Shown: positions 32,224 to 32,756 of the stretch, piece by piece
Numbering within the stretch: position 1 is the stretch's first letter
How the letters are laid out: every line of letters starts with the position of its first letter
Source: Candidatus Kuenenia stuttgartensis
GTDB lineage: Bacteria > Planctomycetota > Phycisphaerae > Phycisphaerales > SM1A02
Direction: 5' to 3'
NCBI GenBank assembly: GCA_945902075.1
Contig: CAMDMA010000038.1
Coordinates: 1-32,756 of the forward strand
DNA length: 32,756 bases
Made by a program: the position numbers and the translations under genes
Notes under the pieces: model-generated
The model's input: only the letters and a program-made list of their open reading frames with translations
What the model was told of the DNA's origin: nothing
The model's database searches: none

Positions 32224-32756
32224 CTACTTGAGATCGCGAAGCGCCGGATGCTCAAACAGCATTCGGCCGATGTGGCGCGCGCCTGGCGGTGCGAGATGGC
32301 TTCCATCCTCGGAGATAAGTTTCCCTTCAGGAGTCAGCAGTTGGATCCGTCCGTCTGCATCCATCAACATCTCAAGGACGTCAACGAACTCCTCGTCCAC
32401 GATCCGTGCGCGATCAAGCTCATTCTGGATGCGGATCGACTCGACGACCTTCGGGCGGAAGTTTCGACGGGCCTCGCCCCGCTGCATGAGCAGCGCGTTC
32501 GGATTCCAACCGAAATTTTTGAGTCCCACGACGATGATGCGCTTGGCTCCAAGCGCCTTGTAGAGGGCGACGTCCTCGTGCCAGCAGGCGGTCTCGAACG
32601 CGCCGAGCACAAAGATCGCGATGTCCGACTCAGAGAGCGCCTGGCGCGTCTTCTGCGGAATTGCGCCGATGTTTCCCTTGCAGGAGATGTCGTCCTTCCA
32701 AAGCACCTTGTGATAGGCGAACTCATGGTTCGAGAGATAGCCGTTCTCGAGGACGC
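32224..32756 (-). CDS. C-terminal part of an SGNH-hydrolase-like protein (5' end outside window)
   Basis: The minus-strand frame is open to the window edge, so the protein is longer than the 176 residues seen. The end, LISEDGSHLAPPGARHIGRML, carries the D-x-x-H-L-x-x-x-G-A motif of SGNH hydrolases, in which Asp and His complete the Ser-His-Asp triad. Upstream, SESDIAIFVLGAFETACWHED and LGAKRIIVVGLKNFGWNPNA fit the strand-loop pattern of the fold. In many bacteria such a domain ends an acyltransferase-3 protein or acts as a lipase or acetylesterase on glycans; which applies cannot be told from this part. The GDS serine motif must lie outside the window. A frame-shifted remnant follows directly. 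Confidence 0.6.
   Translation of the reverse strand, partial: VLENGYLSNHEFAYHKVLWKDDISCKGNIGAIPQKTRQALSESDIAIFVLGAFETACWHEDVALYKALGAKRIIVVGLKNFGWNPNALLMQRGEARRNFRPKVVESIRIQNELDRARIVDEEFVDVLEMLMDADGRIQLLTPEGKLISEDGSHLAPPGARHIGRMLFEHPALRDLK

Noticed and set aside
32224-32226. Possible read-through or recoding of the TAG after the SGNH domain, since the frame stays open beyond it
   Set aside because: The SGNH domain ends naturally at this point, and the following sequence changes frame twice, so a decayed neighbour is simpler.
1-32756. CRISPR array, tRNA, rRNA, insertion sequence or phage genes
   Set aside because: No spaced direct repeats, cloverleaf, transposase or integrase motifs were found on either strand when reading by eye; a tRNA scan could still find one in the empty regions.

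Overview
The window looks like a stretch of a moderately GC-rich planctomycete genome, most likely from the Phycisphaerae. The grounds are three secreted proteins with the short C-terminal anchor signal common there (V/A-P-G, a small hydrophobic helix, then R-R-R-R), a secreted enzyme ending in the D-x-N-G-D...DAADL dockerin-like repeat typical of that group, and a lipoprotein resembling chlamydial OmcB, which fits the PVC superphylum. This placement is inference from protein features only. I found no rRNA, tRNA, CRISPR, integrase or transposase.

Left part (1-8.8 kb): the tail of an anchored surface protein with a strong terminator; a phosphodiesterase/alkaline-phosphatase-fold protein with TPRs that meets a small sulfotransferase tail to tail; a divergent cutC and secreted alpha-L-fucosidase pair; a minus-strand run of a two-repeat lipoprotein, AMP nucleosidase and a HutD/Ves protein; and a RutE-like nitroreductase. 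Middle (8.8-15.9 kb): a collagen-like EF-hand protein, a family 2 glycosyltransferase, a cyclophilin, a CvfB-like S1 protein coupled to TspO, an OsmC protein, adenine deaminase and an exported protein made of two related halves.

15.9-20.4 kb holds the most distinctive block. An acyltransferase-3 membrane protein has ankyrin repeats inserted in its middle. It is followed by a compact arsenic operon: arsR, a single gene joining arsenate reductase (ArsC) to arsenite methyltransferase (ArsM), and an aquaporin. The three genes overlap or couple. The promoter is well formed, probably gives a leaderless arsR message, and is flanked by an 11-bp inverted repeat. No ArsB or ACR3 pump is present, so reduction, methylation and channel-mediated leakage probably carry the detoxification.

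Right part (20.4-32.8 kb): two lipoproteins (DUF3313-like and OmcB-like), an anchored surface protein, a copper polysaccharide monooxygenase with CBM2 and dockerin-like modules, SelO meeting a second sulfotransferase-like gene tail to tail, a GNAT acetyltransferase, a third anchored protein, then about 1.4 kb of poorly coding or decayed sequence, and finally the C-terminal part of an SGNH-domain protein running off the window. The secreted fucosidase, oxidase and sulfotransferase-like proteins suggest a lifestyle on complex polysaccharides.
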